Part shown: positions 16,380 through 24,650 of the stretch, piece by piece
How the letters are laid out: each line of letters opens with the position of its first letter
Position numbering within the stretch: position 1 is the first letter of the stretch
Source: Pacificitalea manganoxidans
GTDB taxonomy: Bacteria > Pseudomonadota > Alphaproteobacteria > Rhodobacterales > Rhodobacteraceae
Length of the DNA stretch: 64,000 nucleotides
NCBI RefSeq assembly: GCF_002504165.1
Contig: NZ_CP021404.1
Location: forward strand, 2,232,001-2,296,000
Direction: 5' to 3'
Position numbers and translations under genes: made by a program
Notes under the pieces: model-generated
Databases searched by the model: none
What the model saw: the letters and a program-made list of their open reading frames with translations, nothing else
What the model was told of the DNA's origin: nothing

Positions 16380-16540
16380 TGTGCTGAGTTCGTCGGGGTA
16401 TTCTACGGCCTTGTTCGAGAGCGGCGGCGTGGGGCCATCGGCCTGCCCGCTCCGTCCTCCGTTCCTGCCCCAAGCCCTTGCGTCCCGCGGCGTGCTCCTG
16501 TTGTCTCACGCCAGACCCACCTGACCGAGGACCATATCGC

Positions 16541-17290
16541 ATGCGCAAGAAACTCGCCGCTGGCAACTGGAAGATGAACGGCACGGAGGCGCAGTTGGCC
16601 GAGGTCGACAGCCTGATCGCCAGTCATCCCGATCCGAAGGTCGATCTGCTGCTCTGCCCGCCCGCCACGCTGATCGAGCGGATGGCGCGGCGGGTCGGCA
16701 CGGCGCAGATCGCGGTGGGCGGGCAGGATTGCCACGCGGCGGTGTCGGGCGCGCATACGGGCGATGTGTCGGCGGAGATGCTGCGGGATGCGGGCGCGCG
16801 CCATGTCATCCTCGGCCATTCCGAGCGGCGCGCCGATCACGGCGAAACCGATGCCTGCATCCGGGCCAAGGCCGAAACGGCGCTGGCCCATGACCTGATC
16901 GTGGTGATCTGCGTGGGCGAGACGGAAGCGCAGCGCGACGCGGGCGACACGCTCGACGTGATCCGCACCCAGCTTGCCGGGTCCATCCCCGATGGGGTGA
17001 CGGGCGCGCAGTTGGTTGTCGCCTATGAGCCGGTCTGGGCGATTGGCACCGGGCGCACGCCGACGCTGGACCAAATCGCGGAGGTGCATGACGCCATCCG
17101 GGCCGCGCTGACCGAACGGCTGGGCGCGGCGCAGGCCGACACGATCCGCCTGCTATACGGAGGATCGGTGAAGCCCGGCAATGCCGCCGAAATCTTTGCC
17201 GTGTCCAATGTCGACGGCGCGCTTGTTGGCGGGGCCAGCCTGAAGGCTGCGGATTTCTCTGGCATCATCGCGGCGCTGGAAGCCGCCTGA
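16541..17290 (+). CDS. tpiA: Triosephosphate isomerase
   Basis: TpiA interconverts dihydroxyacetone phosphate and glyceraldehyde-3-phosphate, acting on the products of the aldolase at 8001. The 249-aa protein shows catalytic lysine in AGNWKMNG, histidine in ILGHSERR, glutamate in [12 protein letters not shown] and the phosphate loop [11 protein letters not shown]. Start at 16541 gives [11 protein letters not shown] and has GAGGA nearby; an open frame to 16478 is not family-like. The catalytic lid is intact. Confidence 0.97.
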   Translation: MRKKLAAGNWKMNGTEAQLAEVDSLIASHPDPKVDLLLCPPATLIERMARRVGTAQIAVGGQDCHAAVSGAHTGDVSAEMLRDAGARHVILGHSERRADHGETDACIRAKAETALAHDLIVVICVGETEAQRDAGDTLDVIRTQLAGSIPDGVTGAQLVVAYEPVWAIGTGRTPTLDQIAEVHDAIRAALTERLGAAQADTIRLLYGGSVKPGNAAEIFAVSNVDGALVGGASLKAADFSGIIAALEAA

Positions 17291-17400
17291 GCGACCGGCA
17301 CGCGGGCTTGGCAAGGCGGGGCGGGGCAGGATATGTGTCGGCCCCGCCTTGGGCCTGCCGCCTTGGGCCCGCCGCCGCCCTGCCCTGCCTGACACTTGCA

Positions 17401-18321
17401 ATGATGAGCCGCCCCATGCCCTCTGCCGCCCCGGACGATGACGAGATCACAGGTAGCTGGAGCGACTGGGCCACGGATCGCACGCTGCGGTTGCTGATCG
17501 GCGGGGCGCTGAAGCTGCCCTATGAGCGCCGGGTGCCGCTGTTTGGCAAGATCTCGCGCCGGGTGATCGCGCCCTTGGCAGGCTATACGCGCCGGTCGCG
17601 CGACAACCTTGCCCGTGTCTGGCCGGACATGCCCGAGGCGGAGCGCCGCGCCATCGCGGAGCGGGTGTCGGAGAATGCCGGGCGAGTGCTGATCGAGAAT
17701 TACTCGAACCCCGAATTCACCCGCCGGGCCGCGCATTTCGACTGTAGCGGACCGGGACTCGAGGTGATCGAGCAGACCCGCGCCGCCGGGAGGCCCGTGA
17801 TCGTGGTGTCGGGGCATTTCGGCAATTACGAAGCCGCCCGCGCCTGCCTGAACGCGCGGGGCTACGGGATGGGCGGGCTCTACCGTCCGATGTCGAACGC
17901 CTATTTCAACAGCCACTATGTCCGCACGATGGAAGCCGTCGGCACGCCGATGTTCCCGCTGGGCAAGAGCGGCATGAAGGGCATGTTGCGGCATCTGTCT
18001 CGGGGCGGCGCGACGATGCTGCTCAACGATCTTCACGTCAAGAAAGGCCGCCGCCTGCGCTTTATGGGGTTGCCTGCGATGACCGCGATTTCCGCAGCCG
18101 AACTGGCGGTGAAATACGACGCGCCTTTGGTGCCCGCATGGGCCACCCGCATCGATGGCGGGCTGGACTACCGGGTGGAGGTCGACGCGCCCATTCCGCA
18201 CGGCGATCCCGAGCAGATGACGCAGGCCTTCAACGATGCGCTGGAAGCCCGGATCACCGCCGATCCCGAGCAATGGTTCTGGGTGCATCGCCGCTGGAAG
18301 GTCGGAGCGCGGCGGGGCTGA
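17401..18321 (+). CDS. LpxL/HtrB-family lipid A acyltransferase
   Basis: Members transfer a secondary acyl chain to lipid A at the inner membrane. The 306-aa product has the catalytic SGHFGNYEAAR near residue 138 (His-x4-Glu, as in LpxL), GLYRPMSN, the basic LNDLHVKKGRRLRFMG segment and the C-terminal DPEQWFWVHRRWK, all hallmarks of the family. There is no obvious N-terminal membrane helix. The start is one of two adjacent ATGs; the ribosome site is weak. It lies 110 bp after tpiA on the same strand. Which acyl chain it uses cannot be told. Confidence 0.88.
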   Translation: MMSRPMPSAAPDDDEITGSWSDWATDRTLRLLIGGALKLPYERRVPLFGKISRRVIAPLAGYTRRSRDNLARVWPDMPEAERRAIAERVSENAGRVLIENYSNPEFTRRAAHFDCSGPGLEVIEQTRAAGRPVIVVSGHFGNYEAARACLNARGYGMGGLYRPMSNAYFNSHYVRTMEAVGTPMFPLGKSGMKGMLRHLSRGGATMLLNDLHVKKGRRLRFMGLPAMTAISAAELAVKYDAPLVPAWATRIDGGLDYRVEVDAPIPHGDPEQMTQAFNDALEARITADPEQWFWVHRRWKVGARRG

Positions 18322-18516
18322 CGCGGGCGGCCGGGCCGATGAGCCTGTCCGCTGGGGTCGCGTTGCGGTGATGGATCGGTCGGGCTTTGGCGCGACCGGG
18401 CTTGGGGGGGGCCGGGCTTTGGGGGGCCATGCATTTTGCACGACAGGGCTGCCCCGTTGCGGACGCGGCGCGCGCGCCGGGCCGCCTTCGCGCATTGTGC
18501 CCGGCCCGCGCAGGAC

Positions 18517-18536
18517 GCATGATGCGCGCATCATGC
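18517..18536. promoter_or_regulatory. 20-bp palindrome over the M48 start codon
   Basis: GCATGATGCGCGCATCATGC is a perfect inverted repeat that contains the M48 ATG (18533). An upstream ATG at 18519, preceded by AGGA, would encode a six-residue peptide (MMRASC) whose stop overlaps the M48 start region. It could be a DNA operator or an RNA hairpin that hides the start. Confidence 0.45.
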
Positions 18537-19225
18537 TGATCAAGTTTCTCCCCCTTCTGCTGCTGATCCTTTACGGGCTCGCCATGTATCGGTTTTCGGT
18601 CTGGCGCACGTCCAAGGAACTGGACCGCAATTCCACCGAACTGGCGGATGCGACGCTGATCTCATTGACGCAGAAGATGGCCGACGCGCTCGATGTGCCG
18701 CGCATCCGGGTGCATATCTACGAGATCGCACCGGTTAACGGCCTCGCCGCGTCGGATGGGCGGATCTTTATCACGCGGGGATTTTATGATCGCTACCGCG
18801 CCGGGCAGGTCACGGCGGCGGAGATCGCAAGCGTCATCGCGCATGAGTTGGGGCATGTCGCACTGGGCCATTCCCGCAAGCGGATGATCGATTTTTCCGG
18901 GCAGAATGCGATCCGCATAGCCTTGGCCACCGTGCTGAACCGGATTTTGCCGGGGATCGGGGCATTGGCGGCGGGGGCGCTGACCACGCTGCTGGCCGCG
19001 CGGCTGAGCCGGGAGGACGAATATGAGGCCGACGCCTATGCCGCCGCCCTGCTCCACCGCTCCGGCATCGGCACGGCGCCGCAAAAGGCGCTGCTCGACA
19101 AGCTGGCCCATCTGACGGGCAGCAATGGGCGCAGCGGCCCGGCGGCATGGCTGATGTCCCATCCCGAAACCGCCGACCGGATCGCCGCGATCGAAACGCT
19201 GGAACAGCGCTGGCGCATCGGCTGA
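18533..19225 (+). CDS. Membrane-anchored M48-family metalloprotease
   Basis: A 230-aa zinc protease with one N-terminal transmembrane helix (LIKFLPLLLLILYGLAMY), the HELGH zinc motif near residue 104 and the third ligand in EDEYEADAYA near 163. A second hydrophobic stretch follows the active site (IALATVLNRILPGIGALAAGALTTLL). It is shorter than HtpX or Oma1 but of a known small M48 class that lacks extra helices. The role is probably membrane protein quality control (family inference). The start codon lies within a 20-bp palindrome. Confidence 0.85.
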   Translation: MLIKFLPLLLLILYGLAMYRFSVWRTSKELDRNSTELADATLISLTQKMADALDVPRIRVHIYEIAPVNGLAASDGRIFITRGFYDRYRAGQVTAAEIASVIAHELGHVALGHSRKRMIDFSGQNAIRIALATVLNRILPGIGALAAGALTTLLAARLSREDEYEADAYAAALLHRSGIGTAPQKALLDKLAHLTGSNGRSGPAAWLMSHPETADRIAAIETLEQRWRIG

Positions 19226-19562
19226 GGGGCTGGTGGCAAGGGCGCGGCTGCCGTGGGGGAATCGCCCCTGCGCGCCCGGCCCGGCCCCCCGCATAGGTAG
19301 ACTGCCGCGCGGCGCCCACGCGCAGGCGGCGCATAATCAAGCTCGATTGCAGAGAAACAATCCACAGATTCCTGACATGTCTTGCGACATATCCTGTTGC
19401 CGAGGCCCAAAGCCGCCGAGAACTGCGGCAACGGTCGGCGAAATCTCGCGCAAAAATGTATGCTCCCCACCGCTTACCCCGAGAGAAAGTGCAAAAATGT
19501 TGCGCTTCTGCATCGCCCCCGGTAACCCATGACCCGACGACTGGCCGGGGAAGCCAGATGTC
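19226..19562 (+). other. Intergenic region before the M23 gene
   Basis: About 340 bases without a gene. It includes an AT-richer part, with GACATGTCTTGCGACATATC around 19374 and the 10-base direct repeat GCAAAAATGT at 19450-19459 and 19491-19500 (41 bp apart). These sit where a promoter for the M23-bactofilin pair should be. I could not define -35 and -10 boxes. Confidence 0.4.
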
Positions 19563-20912
19563 ATGGGACGGGGAAACGGGAACGGACATTTGAGAACGCG
19601 CATCACCTACCGCATCAACGCGACACTCGAACGCTTTCTTCCAGAACAACGGCTCTTCCTGCGATCCGACAGCGCCACCCGGTTCATCCGGTTGCGTCCG
19701 GGCACGCAGGCCATCGCCCTTTTCGGAAGCTCGCTGATCGTTGGCTGGAGCATCATCGCCACCGCTGTCCTGCTGATGGACAGCATCGGCGCCGGCAATG
19801 TGCGCGAACGTGCGGATCGGGAACGTGCCCTTTACGAGCAGCGGCTCAACGACATTTCCGTCGCCCGCGATGCCCGCGCGTCTGAGGCGCGCGCTGCGCA
19901 GGACCGGTTCACCGCCGCGATGGCGCAGATTTCACAGATGCAGTCGGAGCTTCTGGCTTCCGAGGATCGCCGCAAGGAGCTGGAGACCGGCATCGGCGTG
20001 ATCCAGACCACCCTGCAACGCACCATGCAGGAGCGTGACACCGCGCTGGAACAGGGCGAACGGCTGGCCGACAGCCTTGAGGCCGAAACCGGCTCCACCC
20101 GCACCAGCGAGGGCAAGCTGGGCGACGCCACCAGCACCGTGGATTTCCTGACGCAAGCTCTGGAACTGACCGCCGCCGAGCGCGACGAGATGGAACTGGA
20201 AGCCGCCCGCATGAAGGAAGAGGCCGACGCCGTCGCCTTTGAGCGGGAACTGCTGCTCGACAAGAATGATCGCATCTTCTCGCAGCTCGAAGAGGCCGTG
20301 TCCGTCTCCATCGCGCCGCTCGACAAGATGTTCCGCGATGCGGGCCTGCCCCCGAAACAGCTGCTCGACACCGTGCGCCGCGGCTATTCCGGCCAAGGTG
20401 GCCCGCTGACGCCCATCAGCTTCTCGACCAAGGGGATGGAACCCGACGCAGACAGCCTGCGCGCCAACAAGATCCTCGAAGGTCTGGACGAGATGAACCT
20501 CTACCGGATCGCGGCGACCAAAGCCCCGTTCGACATCCCGATCAAGGACAGCTTCCGCTACACTTCGGGCTATGGTCCGCGCTGGGGCCGCATGCATGAG
20601 GGCACCGATTTCGCGGGCGCCCACGGCACGCCCATCTATTCCACCGGCGACGGGGTCGTGATCCATGCCGGGCGGATGTCGGGCTACGGCAACCTTGTGA
20701 AGATCCAGCACGAGTTCGGAATCGAGACGCGCTACGCCCATATGTCCAAAATTCGTGTGAAGGTCGGGCAAAGGGTATCGCGCGGGGACCGGATCGGTGA
20801 TATGGGCAACACCGGACGCTCGACGGGCACCCACCTTCACTACGAGGTGCGCGTCAATGGCAATCCCGTCAATCCGATGAGCTACATCAAGGCAGCGAAG
20901 AATGTTTTCTAA
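19563..20912 (+). CDS. M23-family peptidoglycan endopeptidase with coiled coil
   Basis: LytM-type zinc enzymes cut peptidoglycan cross-bridges in the periplasm. The 449-aa protein has a short cytoplasmic N-terminus, one membrane helix (about 49-72), a long coiled coil rich in Glu, Ala and Arg (about 80-250) and a C-terminal M23 domain with HEGTDFAG and HLHYEV zinc ligands, so it looks active. The TTG at 19590 (giving LRTRITYRINA), with GGGAAC upstream, may be the true start; the ATG at 19563 is the other choice. The 3' end overlaps the bactofilin gene by 11 bases. Confidence 0.9.
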   Translation: MGRGNGNGHLRTRITYRINATLERFLPEQRLFLRSDSATRFIRLRPGTQAIALFGSSLIVGWSIIATAVLLMDSIGAGNVRERADRERALYEQRLNDISVARDARASEARAAQDRFTAAMAQISQMQSELLASEDRRKELETGIGVIQTTLQRTMQERDTALEQGERLADSLEAETGSTRTSEGKLGDATSTVDFLTQALELTAAERDEMELEAARMKEEADAVAFERELLLDKNDRIFSQLEEAVSVSIAPLDKMFRDAGLPPKQLLDTVRRGYSGQGGPLTPISFSTKGMEPDADSLRANKILEGLDEMNLYRIAATKAPFDIPIKDSFRYTSGYGPRWGRMHEGTDFAGAHGTPIYSTGDGVVIHAGRMSGYGNLVKIQHEFGIETRYAHMSKIRVKVGQRVSRGDRIGDMGNTGRSTGTHLHYEVRVNGNPVNPMSYIKAAKNVF

Positions 20913-21393
20913 AAGCAGGATCAACGAGCCCGGCGCACCGAAGCCCGAGGCAGAGGGCACCGCGATGACCGGGGCGACCAAACCGCCGATGGAGAGCAAG
21001 CCTGTCGCACCGAAGGCCAAGCCGCCGGCGTCGACCCTGTCCTCCGACCTGACCGTCACCGGCAATCTGAAAACCTCCGGCGACATCAATGTCGAAGGCA
21101 CCGTGGAAGGCGACATTCGCGCCCATCTGCTGACCGTCGGCGAAGGCGCCACCGTGCGCGGCGAAGTCGTCGCCGATGACGTGGTGGTCAATGGCCGTAT
21201 CGTGGGGCGCGTACGCGGCCTGAAGGTGCGCCTGACCTCGACCGCCCGTGTCGAAGGCGACATCATCCACAAGACCATCGCCATCGAAAGCGGCGCGCAT
21301 TTCGAAGGCTCTGTCCAGCGTCAGGAAGATCCGCTCAACGGAAATTCCCAGCCCAAGAAGCTGGCAGCCCCCGATACCGGCGCCAACGGCTGA
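20902..21393 (+). CDS. Bactofilin
   Basis: Bactofilins are polymerising cytoskeletal proteins that recruit cell-wall enzymes to defined sites. In 163 aa there is a disordered Pro/Lys-rich N-terminus (to about 45), the beta-helical core with repeats such as GDINVEGTVEGDIRA, VRGEVVADDVVVNGRIVGRV and ARVEGDIIHKTIAIESGAHFEGSV, and a disordered C-terminal tail. The reading frame overlaps the M23 gene by 11 bases. A bactofilin paired with an M23 peptidase is a recurrent arrangement in proteobacteria. Confidence 0.93.
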   Translation: MFSKSRINEPGAPKPEAEGTAMTGATKPPMESKPVAPKAKPPASTLSSDLTVTGNLKTSGDINVEGTVEGDIRAHLLTVGEGATVRGEVVADDVVVNGRIVGRVRGLKVRLTSTARVEGDIIHKTIAIESGAHFEGSVQRQEDPLNGNSQPKKLAAPDTGANG

Positions 21394-21422
21394 TCCGATA
21401 CCGGAAATCGGCAATGTTATCG

Positions 21423-21452
21423 AAAGGCAACGCATCGCGCGTTGCCTTTTTT
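21423..21452 (+). terminator. Rho-independent terminator after bactofilin
   Basis: AAAGGCAACGC pairs with GCGTTGCCTTT around a short ATCGC-type loop and is followed by TTT. It is the cleanest intrinsic terminator of the window and ends the M23-bactofilin transcript. Confidence 0.9.
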
Positions 21453-21462
21453 ATTGACCCTT

Positions 21463-21490
21463 CTCCAGAACTTGCGTTCTAGTTCTGGAG
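21463..21490. promoter_or_regulatory. Inverted repeat upstream of the HWE kinase
   Basis: CTCCAGAAC at 21463-21471 is the exact reverse complement of GTTCTGGAG at 21482-21490, with a 10-base loop. A competing smaller hairpin, AGAAC TTGC GTTCT, shares the left arm. It lies about 90 bp before the kinase start and could be an operator, an RNA switch or a remnant terminator. Confidence 0.4.
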
Positions 21491-21577
21491 TTTACAGGCG
21501 TCAGCCGGTTTGAATTTGAACCCATTGCTGCGCCTGTGCCAGATGTCCCCGCACGAATGCTGGACCGGACAGGACCC

Positions 21578-22678
21578 ATGATGCTTGCAGACGAGACCAC
21601 CTTCCTGATCGGCGATGACGAGATGTCACGGGAGATCGCGACGCAGGACTGGAGCGGCACACCGCTGGGCCCCATGTCCGATTGGCCAGCCGCGCTGCGC
21701 GTCGCGCTTGGCACGCTGCTGAGCAGCAAGTTCCCCAAGGCGCTGTGCTGGGGGCCGGAGTTGCTGACGTTTTACAATGATGGGTTCCGCCCGATCCTCG
21801 GCGACAAGCATCCCTGCATGGGCCAGCCCTTTTCGCAGATCTGGGCGGAGGCGTGGGAGACGATCGGGCCGATTGCGGACCGGGCCTTGCAGGGGGAGGC
21901 CACATATATCGAGGACTTCCCGCTGGTCATCAATCGCTACGGCTATGACGAGGAGGCGTTTTTCACCTTCGCCTACAGCCCGATCACCGATGAGACCGGC
22001 GCTGTCGTGGGGATGCTCGACACCGTCGTTGAAACCACAGCCAAGGTGCGGGCCGAGCGCAGCGCCGAATTGCGCATCCGCGAATTGGTGCATCGGTCGC
22101 GCAACACGTTCTCGCTCGTCTCCGCGCTGGTCAAGCAGACCCACCGCACCGCTCGCACATTGCAGGAGGCGGAGGAGACGATCTCTCAGCGGCTCAACAG
22201 CCTGATCAACGCGCAGGCGATCCTTGCAGGCTCGAATTCGATGGGCGCGGAAATCGAGTCGGTCGTGTCAGGTGCATTGGCACCGTTCCGGCAGGGCAGC
22301 GGCCACGTCACCGTCTCCGGTCCGCCGCTGACCATCGGCCCCGAACAGGTAATCGCCCTTGCCATGGCGGTGCATGAACTGGGCACGAACGCATCGAAAT
22401 ACGGCGCGCTCACCGCGCCCGAAGGCCATGTCACGATCACATGGAAAATCGCGCCCGCCCCGGAGGCCGGTGGGGAGCCTGAGTTTGTCTTCTCATGGGT
22501 CGAAACCAACGGCCCCGCCGTCACCGCGCCCGAGCGCCGGGGGTTCGGCTCGTTCCTCGTGGGCAAGGCATTCCCGCACGCCTTTCAAGGCAGCTTCGAG
22601 CAGAGCTACGCGCCCGAAGGCTACCACTGCACCATGCGCTGCGGCCCGCAGAATTTGACGGTTGGTTTGGTGGAGTGA
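21578..22678 (+). CDS. HWE-family sensor histidine kinase
   Basis: A soluble 366-aa sensor kinase. The N-terminal ~150 residues form a PAS-like sensor (FYNDGFRPILGDKHP and FFTFAYSPITDETGAVVGMLDTVVETT), followed by the HWE catalytic core: phospho-acceptor histidine in ELVHRSRNTFSLVSAL, N-box HELGTNASKYGAL and the diagnostic W-x-E in FSWVETNGP followed by RRGFGSFLV. No transmembrane segment is seen. ACAGGA precedes the ATG at 21578; upstream GTG and ATG options exist. No response regulator is adjacent. HWE kinases often feed light, stress or PhyR-type signalling, but the signal here is unknown. Confidence 0.92.
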   Translation: MMLADETTFLIGDDEMSREIATQDWSGTPLGPMSDWPAALRVALGTLLSSKFPKALCWGPELLTFYNDGFRPILGDKHPCMGQPFSQIWAEAWETIGPIADRALQGEATYIEDFPLVINRYGYDEEAFFTFAYSPITDETGAVVGMLDTVVETTAKVRAERSAELRIRELVHRSRNTFSLVSALVKQTHRTARTLQEAEETISQRLNSLINAQAILAGSNSMGAEIESVVSGALAPFRQGSGHVTVSGPPLTIGPEQVIALAMAVHELGTNASKYGALTAPEGHVTITWKIAPAPEAGGEPEFVFSWVETNGPAVTAPERRGFGSFLVGKAFPHAFQGSFEQSYAPEGYHCTMRCGPQNLTVGLVE

Positions 22679-22772
22679 GAGTCGTTTTTCTAGCAAGCTG
22701 CTTGAGCGCTCGACACCTGCCCTGAGCACTGAATACAGTTGTTTCATCAGCCGCTATTAATAGGTGTTTCTT

Positions 22773-23342
22773 ATGGAAAGTGTCTCCGTCGCATTCGATC
22801 TAATGAAGATAGAACTAGAGACCGCCGTCGATAACCTCAATTCTGAAGGCGCAGATGCATTCAAAGAGTCAGATTACGAAACTGCAGATTCTCTGTCGGA
22901 GCGAGCAAAGGCGCTACGCGATTTCTGTAAAAGAGTAGAACTGCTTGCTGATGAATGGAAAGGTTCGTTTGAACCAACCAATGAGCCGGATATCGCACAG
23001 TCAGAAGCGTTCAAAAGAACTGCGCAAGCGATTCTACCTCATAGTAAAGCGGCAAAAACACGATTAATGGTCCGTTTCCCAGACGGCACTACTTTGGCCG
23101 AGAAAACCGCGGCTCAGACCCTCGCACTGACGATCGAGCGTATTGGATTCGAAAAGGTTTCTAGTTTAGGCATCCTCGTCAACAGCGAAAATATAGTAAG
23201 TAAATCGAAGTCAGAGACCTATCAGGACGTCTACTTCGACCCGTTCTATGTAAAAACGCATAGCAACACTCAACAAAAGAAAAAGCACCTGGAGCAGATC
23301 AGCGATTTCTTTGATCTAAAGCTTGAGGTGACAATAATTTAG
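22773..23342 (+). CDS. AT-rich orphan protein of unknown function
   Basis: The 189-aa product has an acidic helical N-terminus (about 5-70, EGADAFKESDYETADSLSER) of coiled-coil character. Its C-terminal ~90 residues carry VRFPDGTTLAEKTA, IERIGFEKVSSLGILVNSE and KTHSNTQQKKKHLEQISDFF. That pattern recalls a small winged-helix-like C-terminal domain I have seen in scattered bacterial proteins, but I cannot name it. The gene is plainly AT-richer than its neighbours and uses codons rare around it (ATA, AGA, TTA), so it looks horizontally acquired. Its TAG abuts the prfB stop with no bases between. An AGGTG lies before the ATG at 22773. Confidence 0.8.
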   Translation: MESVSVAFDLMKIELETAVDNLNSEGADAFKESDYETADSLSERAKALRDFCKRVELLADEWKGSFEPTNEPDIAQSEAFKRTAQAILPHSKAAKTRLMVRFPDGTTLAEKTAAQTLALTIERIGFEKVSSLGILVNSENIVSKSKSETYQDVYFDPFYVKTHSNTQQKKKHLEQISDFFDLKLEVTII

Positions 23343-24467
23343 TCACTCCGCGTTGGCTTCGCTGCGGCTTTTGCCTGCGACGCCGAGGGCCAGAACCGCG
23401 CCCATGAACGGGTCTAGGTCGCCGTCCAGCACGCCTTGGCTGTCGGACGTTTCGTGCCCGGTGCGCAGGTCTTTTACCATTTGGTAGGGTTGCAGGACGT
23501 AGGATCGGATCTGGTTGCCCCAGCCTGCGTCGCCCTTGGCTTCGTGCGCTTCCTGAATGCTGGCGGTGCGGCGCTCCAGCTCCATCTGGTAGAGCCGCGA
23601 TTTCAGGGCCTTCATGGCGATGTCGCGGTTCTGGTGCTGGGACTTCTCGGACGAGGTCACGACGATGCCGGTGGGGATGTGGGTGATCCGCACGGCGGAG
23701 TCGGTGGTGTTGACGTGCTGCCCGCCCGCGCCGGAGGAACGGTAGGTGTCGAGCCGGATTTCCGAGGGGTTCACCTCGATCTCGATATTGTCGTCGACGA
23801 CCGGATAGACCCAGACCGAGCTGAACGACGTGTGCCGCCGCGCCGCGCTGTCATAGGGGCTGATGCGGACCAGACGATGCACGCCGCTTTCGGATTTCAG
23901 CCAGCCATAGGCGTTGTGCCCGCTGATCTTGTAGGTGGCGGATTTAATGCCTGCTTCTTCGCCCGCGCTTTCGGACTGAAGCTCGACCTTGTAGCCCTTC
24001 TTTTCGGCCCAACGGACATACATCCGCGCCAGCATCGACGCCCAGTCGCAGGACTCGGTGCCGCCCGCGCCGGCGTTCACCTCTAGGAAGGTGTCGTTGG
24101 CGTCGGCTTCTCCATCGAGCAGGGCTTCGATTTCCTTGGCGGCGGCGCGTTCGGCCAAAGCCTTCAACGCGGCCTCGGCCTCGGCCACGACCTCCGCGTC
24201 GCCCTCCATCTCACCCAGTTCGATCAGTTCGACATTGTCGTTCATCTCGCGCTCGATGCCGCGATAGGTCTCCATCGCGTCGACCAGAGATTGACGGTCG
24301 CGCATGAGCTTCTGCGCCGCGTCGGGATCGTTCCACAGGTTCGGATCTTCGACACGGGCGTCGAATTCCTCCAGCCGGTGCGGAGCGGTTTCCCAATCCA
24401 GTCGCTGGCCAAGCAGGTTCAGCGATTTGCGGATCTCTTCAACGGTGTTCTGGGCGTCGGCGCGCAT
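23343..24467 (-). CDS. prfB: Peptide chain release factor 2
   Basis: RF2 ends translation at UGA and UAA. The 374-aa protein carries the peptidyl-hydrolysis GGQ in [10 protein letters not shown] near residue 250 and the stop-codon-reading loop as SPY in [16 protein letters not shown], where E. coli has SPF; the change is conservative. The reading frame is continuous, so the autoregulatory frameshift of E. coli prfB is absent. It follows mrcA on the same strand after 183 bp with a hairpin between, so it probably has its own promoter. Confidence 0.96.
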   Translation of the reverse strand: MRADAQNTVEEIRKSLNLLGQRLDWETAPHRLEEFDARVEDPNLWNDPDAAQKLMRDRQSLVDAMETYRGIEREMNDNVELIELGEMEGDAEVVAEAEAALKALAERAAAKEIEALLDGEADANDTFLEVNAGAGGTESCDWASMLARMYVRWAEKKGYKVELQSESAGEEAGIKSATYKISGHNAYGWLKSESGVHRLVRISPYDSAARRHTSFSSVWVYPVVDDNIEIEVNPSEIRLDTYRSSGAGGQHVNTTDSAVRITHIPTGIVVTSSEKSQHQNRDIAMKALKSRLYQMELERRTASIQEAHEAKGDAGWGNQIRSYVLQPYQMVKDLRTGHETSDSQGVLDGDLDPFMGAVLALGVAGKSRSEANAE

Positions 24468-24600
24468 GGGTCTTGCCTATCGTCTGGGTCAGGGCCGGGG
24501 TGTATCGCGCCCTGCCCTCCGGGGCAAGCGGCGCCGCTGCGGGGCCGGGCGGCGGGCGCAGCACGAGGGCGCGGATACGCACCGCCGGTATGAACGCGGA

Positions 24601-24630
24601 AGGCCGGACCCGTCATCGCGGGCCCGGCCT
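24601..24630 (-). terminator. Hairpin between mrcA and prfB
   Basis: AGGCCGG/CCGGCCT with a one-base A/C mismatch continues into CCC/GGG around an 8-base loop. It lies 20 bases after the mrcA stop. There is no long T tract, so efficiency is uncertain. Confidence 0.55.
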
Positions 24631-24650
24631 GTGCCAAAAGAGGCGGGTGA

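Larger units (their letters stand above)
15879..16540 (+). other. Intergenic region between ialB and tpiA, repeat-bearing
   Basis: About 660 bases with no convincing gene. Two units of the structured repeat (15976-16131 and 16229-16379) dominate. Between them is about 100 bp unlike the A-locus spacer. From 16380 to 16540 is the tpiA leader, ending with a GAGGA ribosome site. Proline/Arg-rich open frames are shadows of the repeats. Confidence 0.6.

Noticed and set aside
21463-21490. LexA box (GTTC-N7-GTTC) before the HWE kinase
   Set aside because: The two GTTC elements are separated by only two bases, not seven.
24088-24467. Programmed frameshift in prfB
   Set aside because: The reading frame is continuous from the ATG with no in-frame stop near codon 26, unlike the E. 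coli gene.
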